Shown here: positions 26,243-39,330 of the stretch, in pieces | How positions within the stretch are numbered: position 1 is the first letter of the stretch | How the letters are laid out: each line of letters starts with the position of its first letter | From: Pelargonium tetragonum | Taxonomy: Eukaryota; Streptophyta; Magnoliopsida; Geraniales; Geraniaceae | Assembly (NCBI GenBank): GCA_036897445.1 | Contig: JAYMTL010000026.1 | Location: forward strand, 98,659-162,658 | Direction: 5' to 3' | Length of the DNA stretch: 64,000 nucleotides | Position numbers and translations under genes: made by a program | Notes under the pieces: generated by a model | The model's database searches: none | Told to the model about the DNA's origin: nothing | The model's input: only the letters and a program-made list of their open reading frames with translations

Positions 26243-26264
26243 ATGAGTAAAGGAAACTCATGTT
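26243..26264. repeat. ATGAGT / ACTCAT hairpin
   Basis: ATGAGT (26243-26248), the 7-nt loop AAAGGAA and ACTCAT (26256-26261), followed by GTT. It shares ATGAGTAAAGGA and ACTCATGTT with 9827-9863, where the loop is longer. Confidence 0.4.
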
Positions 26265-27256
26265 CTTGCAAAAAAGGGTCTCCCGGATTTAAGGAACAGT
26301 TGCCCATATATTCATAAAAGTCAAAGCAAAAATTGATTGAAAGGGTATTTAATAAAATATTAACCCTTTTTAGAGACAGAAGTCTTAGTATTTAAGAGGA
26401 AAAAGCATCCGATTCGACTTCCTCTATTAATATTTAGTTAGTATAATATAAAAAGACTTTTCATTTTGCTCCTTCGGCTTTCGTTAAAAAGGAGTCTTTT
26501 AGTCTACTGAATTCTAATTCTCGAATAATGCAAATATTGTTCTTTTATAAACGGGAGGAATTTTATGTCCCAAATTTGGGTAGTTGTAACTTTGTACTTG
26601 GTAAAATTAATCTTATTATTTTTATGAATCCTTTGAAGTAGTGCTCGGGTTTTGAAATTTATATCTCGACGAGAACTTTACCTATTTAGTTTAGTTATTT
26701 CAATATGGTAAAAGTCAAGCTCCTAGCTATATCCCAGAAAAGGGACCTTTGCTCTTATCCGAACTTGTAACTAAGAGCTATATCCTTTTCTTCATAGGAC
26801 CAGGACCCTTTTTACAACTCCTTGGAGGATTCTTGTATTTATATAAAAGTCATAATAAAAGTCTCGGAATTTTTATTTTAGGCATTATATACAAGTTTAA
26901 CCCGTTGAAGTTTTCTGAGTAATCGCTAATACCTGCAAAAGCATTTACCTCTAATTAAGCATACTTTTCGTACACCCCCTTGGTCAGTACTCCGACTTTT
27001 TATTTACAGCTTAGCTTATAGATAGCATAGGCTCTAGGTATCCTTTTACTTGTGAAAATCGTTAACAAGATCAAATCCTTTTTCAAGAGGGCGCTGTGCT
27101 CTAGGAAATATTAAAACTCAGATAGTTAAATGCAAGTCGCGTTGCTACTGTTTCATGGGCTCTTCGGAATCCGAGGGAGATGGGAAAGGAAGCTTATTAA
27201 TAATGAATAGCTAGGATACCTCTTTATTAGTATTTAGTTGATAAACCGCTGGGAAT

Positions 27257-27344
27257 GCCATAACGAGTTACACTTACTCGAATTAGTAGTCTTTTTAAGC
27301 CATAACGAGTTACACTTACTCGAATTAGTAGTCTTTTTAAGCCA
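27257..27344 (+). repeat. tandem duplication of a 42-bp unit
   Basis: Two exact copies of a 42-bp unit lie head to tail at 27259-27300 and 27301-27342, with two more matching bases on each side. The unit starts CATAACGAGTTACACTTACT and ends CTTTTTAAGC. It is identical between copies, so the duplication is recent. Since 42 is a multiple of three, it preserves frame: a small plus-strand frame (27238-27456, start TTG) carries the 14-residue repeat HNELHLLELVVFLS twice. The unit itself contains CGAGTTACACTTACTCG, a near-palindrome (arms CGAGT and ACTCG), which could favour slippage. Confidence 0.95.
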
Positions 27345-28180
27345 AAAAGGAGCTAATAACTGCCTAGCCAAGAGGTTACTATGGCCTCTGAGTGACACCC
27401 AGGGCTTGTTTTATACTGAGTTTTTAATAGATCTAATCATGGCAAACTCCTTTTGAACAAAATCAGATTTTCTACCCCTTAAGTACCTTGATTTTAAAGA
27501 GGCCAATAAAACAAGTCGAAATAACTTACAAATATATCCGAAGGGTATCATGTCTTTTCTTTTAAATCAAATGCGCCTAACCCAAGACTTAAGGGGTATA
27601 TTTCCTAATAAAATATGCAGAATTAGGCAGTACGATATACTTCTTGCTAAAGTGTCAAGATTCTCTATATAATTTCAAATTCTTTTTAATATAGATAAAA
27701 GTAGTGGGAAGTAATAGGTAGGAGGTGCCCCTCGAGATGAGAAAAGGGTCCTTGTAATAAAAAAGAAGTTTTTGTCTGAGTTGAGTGGCTCAAAAGGATT
27801 CTTGTTAGAGACTTTGACAAAAAGCTAGAGGTCACCTTTTGAACCTGTGGTTTTAGTCTTTATCGTTTTCTAAATTACCCGTTGAGGGCCACATTAACGC
27901 TTTCCGTTTTTTTCTTTGGGTATCCGGACCGCTGGGTCTTTGTGTTACACCTTGTGCGGGTTCTTAAAGCAAACAAAAAGAGTAGAACTTAATCTATATA
28001 AGTCATTTACTCTCTTTCAAGAGAAAACTCGGCAAACAAATTGAACACGGGATACCCCCGAAGTAAGAAACAAGTGCACCCTTACGATAAGGAAAGGAAG
28101 GAATACTGAGTTATACAAACGTAAAATACTGCACACAAAAGGAACTTTCTCGTAATAAAATGTGTAAAAGTGGGTCTATT

Positions 28181-28215
28181 TGATAACAGGGAGTACTGGC
28201 CGGGGAGGTTTGGAC
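28181..28215 (+). pseudogene. possible scrap of large-subunit rRNA domain V
   Basis: GATAACAGG (28182-28190) followed by CCGGGGAGGTTTGG (28200-28213) matches, in order, two highly conserved stretches of the bacterial and organellar LSU rRNA peptidyl-transferase region (GATAACAGG, then GACGGGGAGGTTTGGCACC). In a real LSU about 25 nt separate them; here there are 9. The expected flanks (CACCTCGATG and the upstream CCCCGGG) are absent. It is either a decayed fragment or coincidence. Confidence 0.18.
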
Positions 28216-29765
28216 GAATCCTAATATACCAAGACAATTATATAGCAAAGTGTACTACTGTATGAGGGCTTTAAATTTGTAGTTAGAGTCCTGGAGTAGT
28301 GAAGTTTGTCTGAATATATTATACGAAGTCAAGAGCCCAATAATACCAATAAAAATGGGTATCTCCACTCAAGGTTAACTAAATTTTCATCAGGGATATC
28401 CCTGTCCTATCCTTTACGGGGTATTTAAGAATCCTATCTTTTATAATATGAAACTCCCAACTACCTCCTAGAGGGCCCTTAAAAGAGTTTCACTCTTGCT
28501 TGGCCGAGAAAGAGGGTTTTGTTTTCTCAATAGAGTCACAAGGGAATTCCGGGTTAAAGTCTTTCTAGTTACATCATAAACTGCAAAGTAAGCCCAAATG
28601 GAGTTTCCTTTATCTGAGACTAAATAAAGCTTTCGGTAGGAAAGACCTTGTCTAATTTAAAGCATCGGGGGTTTTTTTTATTACGAGATTGTAGAAAAAA
28701 AAGCTAAAGAATTTAGTTATTCCTTGGGGTCTTAAAGGATTACATTCAAAATGAAGCTATGGCATACCGCTATATATATAGTAAAGTTTCTCTTTAAGTG
28801 GTTTTGTAAGTGGGTAGCCCAAAACTCTTGTGCTGGGGTATAATCATAGCTCTCTTTTAGCAATCCTCTGCCTCTGGGAATACAAGATGCCCGTGGAATT
28901 GAGAATTTTGGAAACCTAAACTAAGTCCTTCCATTACGGTAGCCTGTTTCAGTTTCTCGTGCCTTTTTTTAGTATTTAGTAAGAAATTCTTTCCCTTGAG
29001 CAATCCAATTCTAGATCTATATGTGATACCTATAAAAATGAGTATTATCTTACTCGCTCGAATGAGACAGAAGTTAAAAAAGATAAAACAGGGACTTCCC
29101 TAACAAGTATGTAATTGAAAAGTTTAATAAAATCTGTTAAGCTTTTAAATATCAAAGAAAAAGAGTAGAAACTCCTGTCAATTAAGTAGAATTTCCTCAG
29201 GTAGATAAAAATTTTGGGTCTAGAAAGAAGAATGTCCTGAAGTGAGTGTTTCCTTAATTCTTCAAATTTCAATTTTCTTATATAGAAGTGTGGTTTTCTT
29301 TCAGTTTTAGAGTATAACTCGTTTAAGGCTACCAAAATAAAGATAACTTCGTTTTCAAAGGTAATAGGCTGCTCAAAAACCCTTTAATTAAAATAACTCA
29401 CTCTTAGAAGGGGTTGCTTTTTATTGTAGTAAAAGAGATTTTTGGTGGTAGAAGCTCAATAGCGGCAATTACAAGTCTAAGGGGGCGCTCTCTGAAGTTT
29501 GAAATACATCGTATTAAAGACTCTAAGAGATTAAGTAAATATTAGCCCTTGGTATAAGATAAGACTTTTAGAGATCCTTTATTACACATTACAAAAATGG
29601 CCTTTTTATCTTTATCAGGTTGTTGCGTCATATTTGTGACTACCTTACTCAAGCAAGGATTTTTTTAATATCTGTCAAGCTCGTAATGGTTTCTGAATTG
29701 CTAAGCCCAAGATTCTTTAAATTTATGAAAATTCAAGATATTCTGGGTTTGTATATAAACTTACA

Positions 29766-29818
29766 GCAGCCACCGGGCTAGAACCCCTATTTCACATTCC
29801 AAAGCTCGGTGCGCAACT
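29766..29818 (-). pseudogene. tRNA-Pro-like relic
   Basis: On the minus strand the order GCGCACCGAG, CTTTGGAATG, TGAAATAGGGGTTCTAGCCC and GGTGGC follows the lower half of organellar tRNA-Pro(UGG): AGCGCA, a TTTGG anticodon loop, then GGTTC-A-CC. The anticodon-to-T-arm spacing is short and the T stem is broken by G-G mismatches (AGGGG against CCGGT). No acceptor stem is found. The likeness is recalled from the family, not computed. Confidence 0.22.
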
Positions 29819-32642
29819 TTAATATGAAATACGAGAAAATGGAGACTAACAGTATACACAAAGCTTAGATAGGTCTCTATTATAAGTTATTCTAACAAAA
29901 ATCAAGCTTTTATACATAAACCGGAAAGCGCTTAAAGCAACAATAAAGAGAGGTATAATCCGAACCCCTTTAGTCTGTTTATAATGGAGCAGTCCTTAAA
30001 GTATGCGGGATCCTAAGGAGAATTTAAGAGGTATCTATAGTAGTTTAACCTGCTTTAGTATTAATATAATGGATTCCTTAGGGATTAAACTCTAAAGTTA
30101 GTTGAACAGTAGATAATGCTTTTTATAATCAAGGAAAGGGAACCCGGGTTCTTAAAAGTAGTCAAAAACTTATAAAGCAAGACTTTCTAACTAAAAGCAG
30201 GACCCGGAGTGAGCGGGCAAACTTATTCTTGGGTTCAACAAAAGATAATAAAATAAGGGTTTGGTATATATACGATTAGGACTCTTTATTTAAGGAGTGT
30301 CCCTAAAAAATTCTCTTAGGTCTAACAAAAGTATAGATCTTCAATAGCAGAATTAGAAAATAGAAGGAACTTTTTATTCTTCGCAATACCCCAGGCCGCT
30401 ATAGTATAGATCTAAGATAGGAAAATGCTCCGGCAAAAAGAGCTGCAATAAGGGACTACTTCTCTTTTTAACTGGATTTGACTTTCGCTAGCAGGAAAAA
30501 GACGTTCTCCTTTAAGATGTTGATCTGTTTGAAAGCTTTTTCTTGTAAAATATAGAATTCTCTAGTTATACATAAGTATAGGAGTGAACAGGAATTTGAA
30601 AAGGTTTTACATGAGGTATACGAAAGTAGGAAAATAAAAAACTTCTTTACAAAAGAGTCCACTTGTATATCTTAAAATTATAGGGATAAAGTGCGATCTT
30701 ACTACTATAAAAAGGAGCGCTCTAGCAAGCTACTTGGCATCCCGTTGATATTCAATCCTCATATAAGGTAAATACTTTTTCGATAGGGGTTTTCAGACGG
30801 AGTACCCCTTCGTCTATTATTTTCTTAAAGGTTATGGGCCATATTCTTTATTGAACCGGATTAAACAAAGGTAACTCAGTTTCAATTAATAATTAGGAAA
30901 AGCTTTATAAAGCCAAAGCAATTGCCTCTCTTTATGAAATTCTACATATTACGGGGAATCCTATTACTAGAAAATCTTCCTTAGTTAGATACTTGGGATA
31001 TTTTCAAGATATACCTTATTTTATTTAATAGGGACGGAATACTTTTACAATAGAGAACTAGAGAAGAAGAGTCTTGATTAACTGAATTTGCGCAGGAGAG
31101 TGCACATAACCTAGGAGCTTTATAACATTGGGTATTCAAAAAATTTCTATGCCAGGCTATCTCAAGCCCTACTCAAGGGGTGTAAATCTACCAACTAAGT
31201 CAATGAGAAAAGCTACAAGAGCTTCCTCAGTTTGGAAATCTTAATCATTAAAGAGTATACACCCAAAAGAAAAATATGTCAACATTGTCCTGGGGATTCC
31301 CATATATAAGATTCGCCTAATAAGAGCTCTTGGGCACTTTATCTATGTTAGTACTAAGGAACTAGGCAATTCCACCTCTTACCCACTAAATTCAAATCCA
31401 GTTAAGTATTGTTTTGATAATACAGGGCGAACCCTACCCTTGGAAATTTTTATGATAATGATAAATCTAAACCGAATATACGTACCCGGGATAAACAGGA
31501 GCACCTCTTTGGTTAGGTAGATATACACGAAAAAAGAGAAGCCTGCAGCTTGACAGCAAGAGATTCATATAAGTTTTATTAAACCTCAGTCTCTCTGTTC
31601 GGTAGAGTAAAATAAGGTTTAAATTAAATAAAATGAAAAATTATAAAAGAGGGGGACCCCTACTAAAGAACTACAAAAGCTCCGTGTAGAGGGGGTTTCT
31701 TAATATTGTAACTCTAGCAATATATCTTACTTAAACCCAGGAATTCGAGTCAAAGTAAATAAAAAACATATATTGATATTCCAACTTTTGGTTTCCTTCA
31801 GTCTTATATGAGTAGGTTCCCTCTATCTATTGCTATCTGAACTGGTTTAGAGTACTCCCTTTGAGGTAAAGGAATTACTAAGATTCATTCTGGTTTTTCA
31901 AATTATAAAGACCTCAAGTTTCTTTCATAGGCATTTGGCAGATGCTATCTAAAAACCAAAATCTCGTAGAGGCTGTCCCTTGTCGAATTCAAGGTTTCGT
32001 TATTATAAACTACTCGTCGTTTTTTGTAACTGCGGATTGCTCTAGTTTGAGTCAGTTTTTAATTACTACGTAGCTTCTGCTTTTGGGTCCTTATAATAAC
32101 CAAAAGCTACCGGTCCTTCTCAACCAGCTAATTAAAGGAAGGAAATTGCTTCTTAGGTACACTCGGATAACGCAAGTAGAGTACTTTAACACTTTTATAC
32201 CATCTAGATCTCAGTGAAAATCATACTGAAAAGGAGTCCCAGCAAGTTGTATTATACAAAAAAACGAAAAAAGGGATTGGCATAGCCTAATCAATCGGAG
32301 AAAAATTTTTATTGTTTACTATACGTATCTCCCTTTTTTTTCTAGGAAAGTATAAAAGCTTTAGGAGAAACTTGTAGAGACCCTGACAATCCAATCCTGT
32401 TACCCTCGGTTTTGTTTCCCTTCCAACGTAAGTTTATACGTGATTCAAAAATAAAAAAAGACTACACGGAATTTTTAATATTATTTAACACCGAAAGAGG
32501 ACTGGCTCTCTCTTTTTAAAGTAAGCCTTTTTTCTCTATTTAAGATTGACTTAAACTTTAAATTAATTTCTCTTCTCCAAAATGAGTCCTGTCTAGAATA
32601 AGTTGACAAAAGGGGTCGTTGTCCCTCGTATTAGGAATTTCT

Positions 32643-32690
32643 AGAGCGAAAACTTAACTATAATGCGTGGGTTCAACTCCTACTATTACT
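32643..32690 (+). pseudogene. tRNA-like relic with intact T arm
   Basis: GTGGG (32667-32671), the loop TTCAACT and CCTAC (32679-32683) form a complete five-pair T arm, including one G-T pair. AGAGCG (32643-32648) looks like the end of a D stem. Only 18 nt lie between position 26 and the T stem, where 22 are expected, and the anticodon region does not pair. No 5' acceptor partner for TATTACT is visible. A shrunken tRNA copy is plausible. Confidence 0.28.
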
Positions 32691-35476
32691 ATACTACTCG
32701 AAATTAAGACTTCAGTGTTATAGAGATAAAGCTTCTTATCATATTTATTAGAGCAACACTTATGAAATTTTAGAGAACAAGTATTCCCTTTTCCTATCGA
32801 GTTACCTCTTAGGAGAGAGAACTTAAATTACTTACAAGAACTTCTCGACTAACCTAGAGGATTTAAAATGAACTTGATTTATGCTACTTTACCCCCTTTC
32901 AAAAAAGTTATGTGCTAAGGTATATAAAAGAAGAATTTCTAACAAAAATACATAGTTAGTTTCGATCTCTCCTGAATCCTCTTGGGCATCCCTTTTTTAC
33001 ACCCGGGTTTTCCATTCTTCATAAGTTAAGTGTTGAATTCTTGACATACTACACCCTAATTTATACTGGGTATATTGTATATAGAATATAAATAGGACAA
33101 CGTCCAGGCAGCACACTAAATCCATATCCATTCTTATTGCCCCTTCATTTAAGAAAAGTCCAAGTCTAATCTCTAATATTAGTTATAATACAACCCAAAG
33201 CAAAAAGACTCGTTCTAATGCGGAAGACTTATTATATAGGATACACTATAAACTTTTGATAAATATATAACTCTTTACCAGAAGTCCTTTGATAAAAGGA
33301 AGAACACCTAGTAAAAGAGCAGAAGCATTCTTATTTCTCTTCTTATAGGTATTCTGGACTGAAAAAGTCTAATTGATAAGGATATTTTTAGAATTTCTAG
33401 TAATAAAAAGTCTTAAAAAAAGGTACCTCAAAAGTCGTTCCTGAAATGAAATGATACAAATGTAATAAAGGCTATAAATTAAATTAGTCTGGGGGTCTCT
33501 CGCTAAAGAAGACCTCAAAACTTCTGCCTTTGTTTTATAAACCGAAGTTAAACAGAGTAAAGAAAATATTAAACCCGATGGGCCCCGAATCAGCTCCATA
33601 GGAGAGCTCTTTAAACAGGATCTTTGTCCGGTCCTTTTATAACACTACCAAAGCTTTACTTGTGTTTTGTTTTATTACAACTTATTAGAACGCAAGCCAG
33701 GCCTAAAACTTATAAGGAAGGCAACGATCCTCGCTTGGCTATTACCAGCCTTTCTTTACTTTAGAAGAAGTCTCTAGTAGCAGAAAAGAAGGAATACTCT
33801 AAGTAAAGAAGCACCCCTATAAAATATAAGAAATGTCCTTTGGATGGATATTGTAAGTGCCCCAGATACCTTTAATATCTATTATAAAAATTTCTTGCGT
33901 ATTTACAGTAAAGCCCTGTACGGGGCAGACCCTCTTTCGAGGAAAAGCACTCTACTACCGAATTTTTTCGAATGTATAGTCCTAAACTGCACAGGGGAAC
34001 TTTTTATTTATTTATTGGTAAAAGGGTTATACCAATAAATAAGGATATAAAGGGATCAAAATCCCGGAAAAAGTATAACACAGGTTCTTTTTGTTTAATA
34101 ATTGTCCTGAGATACGTCAAAAGCTTTTATTCCTGCTTTCTCAAGGACTAAAGTAGCTTAATCTATAGTTATCCGGTAGAGCAGGTACTGCCTTTTTATA
34201 TTTATATGGGGCCCTTTCGAAGCAAGATTGAGACTTCCAATTCATTTTTATGTCTTAAAAAAGTTAGAAGCTTTAATAAAAAGGGCAGACTGAGGTTCTA
34301 TATTTCGGGAAAGATAGCTTGTAGGATTACTTGAAAAAGCCTCTTCCTTTATATCTTTTCATTTTAATGCTACCGTTAAGGTTTTATCCTATTCTTAAAT
34401 TCCAAGATATTCGAATACATTAAAAAAAGGATACAATATAAAAGAAAATGAGACGAGAAGCAATTAATTCATCAAAGGCAAGCTTTCCTGTAGTAATACA
34501 AGGACACTGTTTAGAAAGACTCCTTATTTAGCTTATTTCAGTATAGTATAGGACAGACCGGGGTTGGAGAATTCTACACTCACACAAGAGACAAACCATT
34601 AACAAAAGGCCTCTTCTATACAATATACTAAACTAGTATAGTGACAACCCTAAACTTCCGCCAGGGGTTTTAGGAATAAAGTCAAATTTCCAACTAAAAA
34701 GCCAGACAGAAGGGAAACTTGTTTATAGAATCGCTAACATAAGAACTTCGAGGACTTTGTTTGAATTAGAGTCTGTAACTTATATAATGTCTTAGTTTTT
34801 AGTATATAATCTCCATCTACTGCAAATTCTAATTAGGACCCTTAACTTAAAATCTGGAGGCTGTTGTAAAACTAATAAGAAACCCGTCCGTTACGAACCT
34901 ATATCTATATTGTCGGCGTACCTAAAGTACATGAGAAAGAAACTTATAAAAGTAAAGAATACCGCTCGCTAAGGGAATACTCGTGTATTTGTAGACAAAG
35001 TATCTAAGAATAAGGATAAAGGTTGGAACATAAAAAAAGAAACTTGAATTAGAACAAAAAGCTTGCTACTTACACTCAAGCTGAGTAACACATGTAAAAA
35101 GGAGAACTTATTCGGGGAAAGCGCTTCAGGGACTGCGATAGTCTTTATCCCTAACCTAAAACGGATATGGGACTTCTGTAATACTTAGTTTTTATCCTTT
35201 TGAATCTAATCAAGCTCTAAGTTAGAGAACTATAAACCGCTCGCGGATTAATTCTAGTAATAGTTAAACCTTCTTTTGTTCGATGTAACGGGACCTTATT
35301 AAAAATTCCTGCCATTCTGCCTCGTGTTTACCTAAGAGCTTGCGCGCTTCAAAGTTCTGAATATGTCGTAAATTAACATTAAGAAGAACCCCTTAACCTG
35401 TAATAAGAAAGCAACACCCTGTTTTGCTCTATACCTAGAACTTAGAAAGAGGGGAAATTCCTTGTACTTTAAAGCA

Positions 35477-35491
35477 AAAGGGCCCCTTTTT
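35477..35491. repeat. palindrome with 7-bp arms
   Basis: AAAAGGG and CCCTTTT flank a single C. It contains GGGCCC, one of the most over-represented hexamers in the window. Confidence 0.6.
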
Positions 35492-37379
35492 AACAAAAAA
35501 TTCTTACTCTTCTTAACGGTTAATTGGAATCGGGAAACTTGCCCTTGTGCCTAAGAAAGTCCTGTGATAAGTGCTCGATTCAAAAAGAGTTTTAGAACTA
35601 GGGTCTTTCCTCGTGCGTAAAAATGGGTATTTCTTATGATTAATTTCTAATTAAAAAAAGAGTAGTCCCATAGTAGCAGTCGTTGATAAGTTTAGGCCTA
35701 TATTTATTTTGTCTTTTAAAGTAAGGACATGAATTAAAGAGAAAGCTTTCCTAAAAGGAGTGGTTTATACTAGACCATCCTAGCTAAATACAAGCAAACA
35801 GAACTTTTCTAATTGTTAAAATGCATAGGCTACTTCTTTTTTATTTACTTACTAATCCTGAGTCCGTTCAGTTTCTTTAATAAACTCTGCCAACCCAAAG
35901 CAGTTATTACGAAACCGGGAATACTTTTCATCTCTAATTTCTGAGTACGATTTTATAGACTTTTCCCTAAAATATGTGGGATACCTAAAAAAAGAAATTT
36001 AATAATCCCGATTGAGTAGTAGGGCATCAGAGAGGTAACAAATAAGAGACTCTTTGTGATTATAGGATCCATCCGGATTTGTTTTTACTTTAAATATTTT
36101 AAGATTAGGATATTTACCTTACTTAACAATATTTGGGGTCGCGGTTACTAAAAAAATGGAATTCAAATTTAAAAAGTTTTTAGAAGGGAATCTCACAACA
36201 AGACTTTGCACTTAAGTATACAAAAGAATATACAATTATAATACATTAAAAGCTCTTTTTCAGACACTGTTAAAAGTTAAAGACCGTGTCTTTTGCACGA
36301 AAACTCTTAGTAAATATAAGAAAGACCCCAAACAGGATCCTCATACCGGACTACTACTGTACTATATCCCTTTCCTCAATTTTACAACAAGAAACCTGAT
36401 AGCTAAACTGCTTATATTAGTTGTAAAATAAAACACTCTCAGTTCTAAAAAAAACTTCGATAATGAGTACTTCTCGGGATTGGAACCTATGATATAAACT
36501 TCGAAACGATGCTTCAGGCTTGTCCAATTAAAATAAGGATAGAACCCAAGCCTAGGTTAGCAAACAGACTCCTTTGGAAGACTCCCCCTAGGATCCCAAG
36601 ATTCGGCCTTATAAGTCTATTTCAGTTAAAACTATAAAAAGAGCCCCTCCCGCAAAATTCAAAAATGCGCTCCTGCCGACCGCTACACTAAATCTCGTCT
36701 AGTATTGACTTGTTAAAAGCACCGGGTTAAAATTCTTCTTTTTCACTTAGTTTGATCTAATTACCTTGTACTAATAAACCTAGCGTAGATTTTCACAAGA
36801 ATACTTTGAGAAATATCTAAGTCACTAAGATTTGTGTTAAGAATTACTTGCCTAGACCCTGCGTATCTAAAGACCTCTGGTTAGGAAGACCCGGACTCCT
36901 TTCCTTATGTCTATTAAAGGGACTTTTTTAGGTAGCAAAGGAAGATTTTAAAGTTTTTCTGGGGTGTTTCTGTATTTAGATTTACTAACAGAGAGTGTAA
37001 TATTGAGTACAAGAATGTCAGGAAAAAAGAAGCTGTTATTTACAACTAAAAACCTTTTAGAGACCCTAAGGAGCCTTCTGTTACTATATAAGCATTAAAA
37101 ATCCAAATCTGGTATTAGCTTTCTAGGGAACCCTGTAGTATATATTAGATATATTATAAAAATTTTTATTAGTATTAAGAAACCCGTGATAAAGAATTTA
37201 TATTAACTTTGGCATCATTCTACCTTTATTCTTAGAAAGTCTTTATTTAGTAGGAAGGGTAAAAAGATAAAAGTACTCTTATTCCCGAATTTCTTAATAT
37301 TAATAATGCAGCTATTAAGGAAGAGATAAAGAACTAAGAAAGTTGCTTTTACAGTAATTTACAGGAAATAGGGAGTCGT

Positions 37380-37440
37380 TTCATTTCTTCTTGCTTTAGT
37401 GCCTGGGTCTGGGTAGTAAATAGAGAAGATTCAGTGGGGC
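37380..37440 (+). repeat. possible diverged repeat, copy 2 (pair with 15660)
   Basis: CTTGCTTTAGTGCCTGGG, then GAAGATTCAGTGGGGCTTCT, resembles the stretch at 15660-15725 in order and spacing. Exact identity is short, so common origin is uncertain. Confidence 0.3.
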
Positions 37441-39330
37441 TTCTTGCTTGTTGTTCGTTCCTGTATTTGTAAAGACAAGATAGAACTCCGGGATAAATAG
37501 GAAAGGAGTCTCTAATAGAAAATTTCTTTAGGAGAAAAAAGGCATCCTAATAAAGAGCTAATATCTAAGAATTCTACAGGAGTTCCGTGGCTACTGATAT
37601 CAAAAAGTATCTACTTACACCTAGGCGGATCGAGCACCCCCTGTATCCTTGTACTTTATTAAGCTAAGCAGCTCACAAGGGCTATGCATTTTCGAGATAG
37701 AGTATAGATAAGATAACTTGTTCCCCAATCTTCCTCTTTCATAGGCTAAAAAAAGTAATTGAAAGATATTTTTACATACTTACAAACAGTGTATATAATA
37801 TTCAACTTTGACTCACATAGAATTTCCTTAAGCATTTCTCTATAGTCTCTTTCTTGTTGGACTTGGTAAAACCAAGAAAGAAAAAAACTGCCTCTTAAAA
37901 AGCTACACTTTATTTCAATATGTTCGTTTTCACAAAAATCTGAACTTGACAGAAAGATCCTGGCTCATTCTTTTATCTGGTATTGGACTGAAAAAGTTTC
38001 GCATTCAATGTATAAATCAAGTCTAGCTATTTCCTAAATAACGAATTCTCTGCTAGCGTCTTCTGTGGATTTTAAAGAAGGCTTTTGCTCTTTTGCTAGA
38101 GTCTTTTTTATAAAAAAAAACTAGTAAACAAGGAAGTTAAATAAAAGGGTTGATAAGTTTTGGTAGAGATATCCTTTTCTAGGTCATAATATGTAAGTTT
38201 TTTGTTTTGAAGGGCCTCCTTGTGGGGACTCTAAGTTGCATATTAATAGGAAAAGCCTATTAACAAGGAAGTAATCTTAAGTTCTTTAGATTAAAGGAGT
38301 ACGCGCTAGTAGGAGAGCCCCAATAGAAGGCATAACACAGTAGCTTATAATCCAGAGTTTTTTTAATAAGATAACTCCTTAATTTATATTAAAATTAGAA
38401 GGGGGTACAAGAGAAAAAATATTAAAGCACCTAACCTGGGGTATTGTCCAGATTTGGGACAGTACTTCCTAATATAACGAATTTCTTACAGCACTGGTTG
38501 ACTATAATAAAGACAGTCAAATTTCTTCCCGAAAGAAGCAAAGATGTATCTCTCTTAGGGGCTCCCGCATCGATATGGAGTTTAGATACTTAAAAGGAGC
38601 TTGGACCTTTTAAGATTTAGAGCCTAACTCGAGCCCAAAAAACTAAAACATAAAATATTTAGTCCGAGGGCACCCGCTCGTATAGTAAAAGTGAAATCCT
38701 TTAGTTTTACAACTAAAGCCCTTGCCTTTTATTACCAAAAAATCTATAGGAAAAAATTTTGTAAGTTTAAAGAGAATAGCTATGAACTCTGAAAAAGGGA
38801 TTTTATAAAAGACGCAAATGTAAATTCTTTGGCAGCTTCGCCTGGAAAATGTCTTTAATCCGAATAAACACAGCATAAAGTTCGCCAACTCCCTTTTATT
38901 AATGAGTCTTAGAATATGCAGATAGCAGACAAAAGAAATTCCATAAAGAAAAAGGTTTCTGTATAAGTATCATATAATACAGAGCAGGCAATTTAAAAAT
39001 GTAGTAGTACCTTAATTAGGGGCTGACCCCACGAATTCTTATAGAGTTTCCTAGGTTTGACAATGAAAAGGTCTATGAAAGAGCTTCCTCTAATCTACCC
39101 ACCTTTTCATTTTTTGGCTTTCCTTCTAAAGACTAAAACTAAAAAAACTCCTTACATTTAAAAACTTTAAAAGATAAGGGGGAATACAAAAGAAATGAAA
39201 CAATGCTAAAGTTATTATCCAGAAAGCTTTTTATCTGCAGTTTGGGTACCAAATTATATCTTGAGTTGCTTACTTTTAGAGAGAAATAATAAAGAATAAT
39301 AAGAGAATGCTGGTGTATAGCTTCCTGGAC

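Larger units (their letters stand above)
22695..28180. other. non-coding desert, segment 4
   Basis: Nothing recognisable apart from the 42-bp tandem duplication (27257) and the hairpin at 26243. Micro-palindromes continue: GGATCC near 24299, 25151, 25813 and 26140, and GGGCCC near 24890 and 26187. Confidence 0.6.
28216..39300. other. non-coding desert, segment 5
   Basis: No recognisable gene over 11 kb. Chance-length minus-strand frames occur at 29045-29335 (96 codons, basic, no motif), 30468-30662, 33369-33599 and 38643-38888. Two tRNA-like relics (29766 and 32643) and a palindrome (35477) are listed separately. Sites include GGATCC near 30008, 36066, 36337 and 36591, CCCGGG near 30143, 31484 and 33003, and GGGCCC near 28473, 33580 and 34208. 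Confidence 0.6.
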
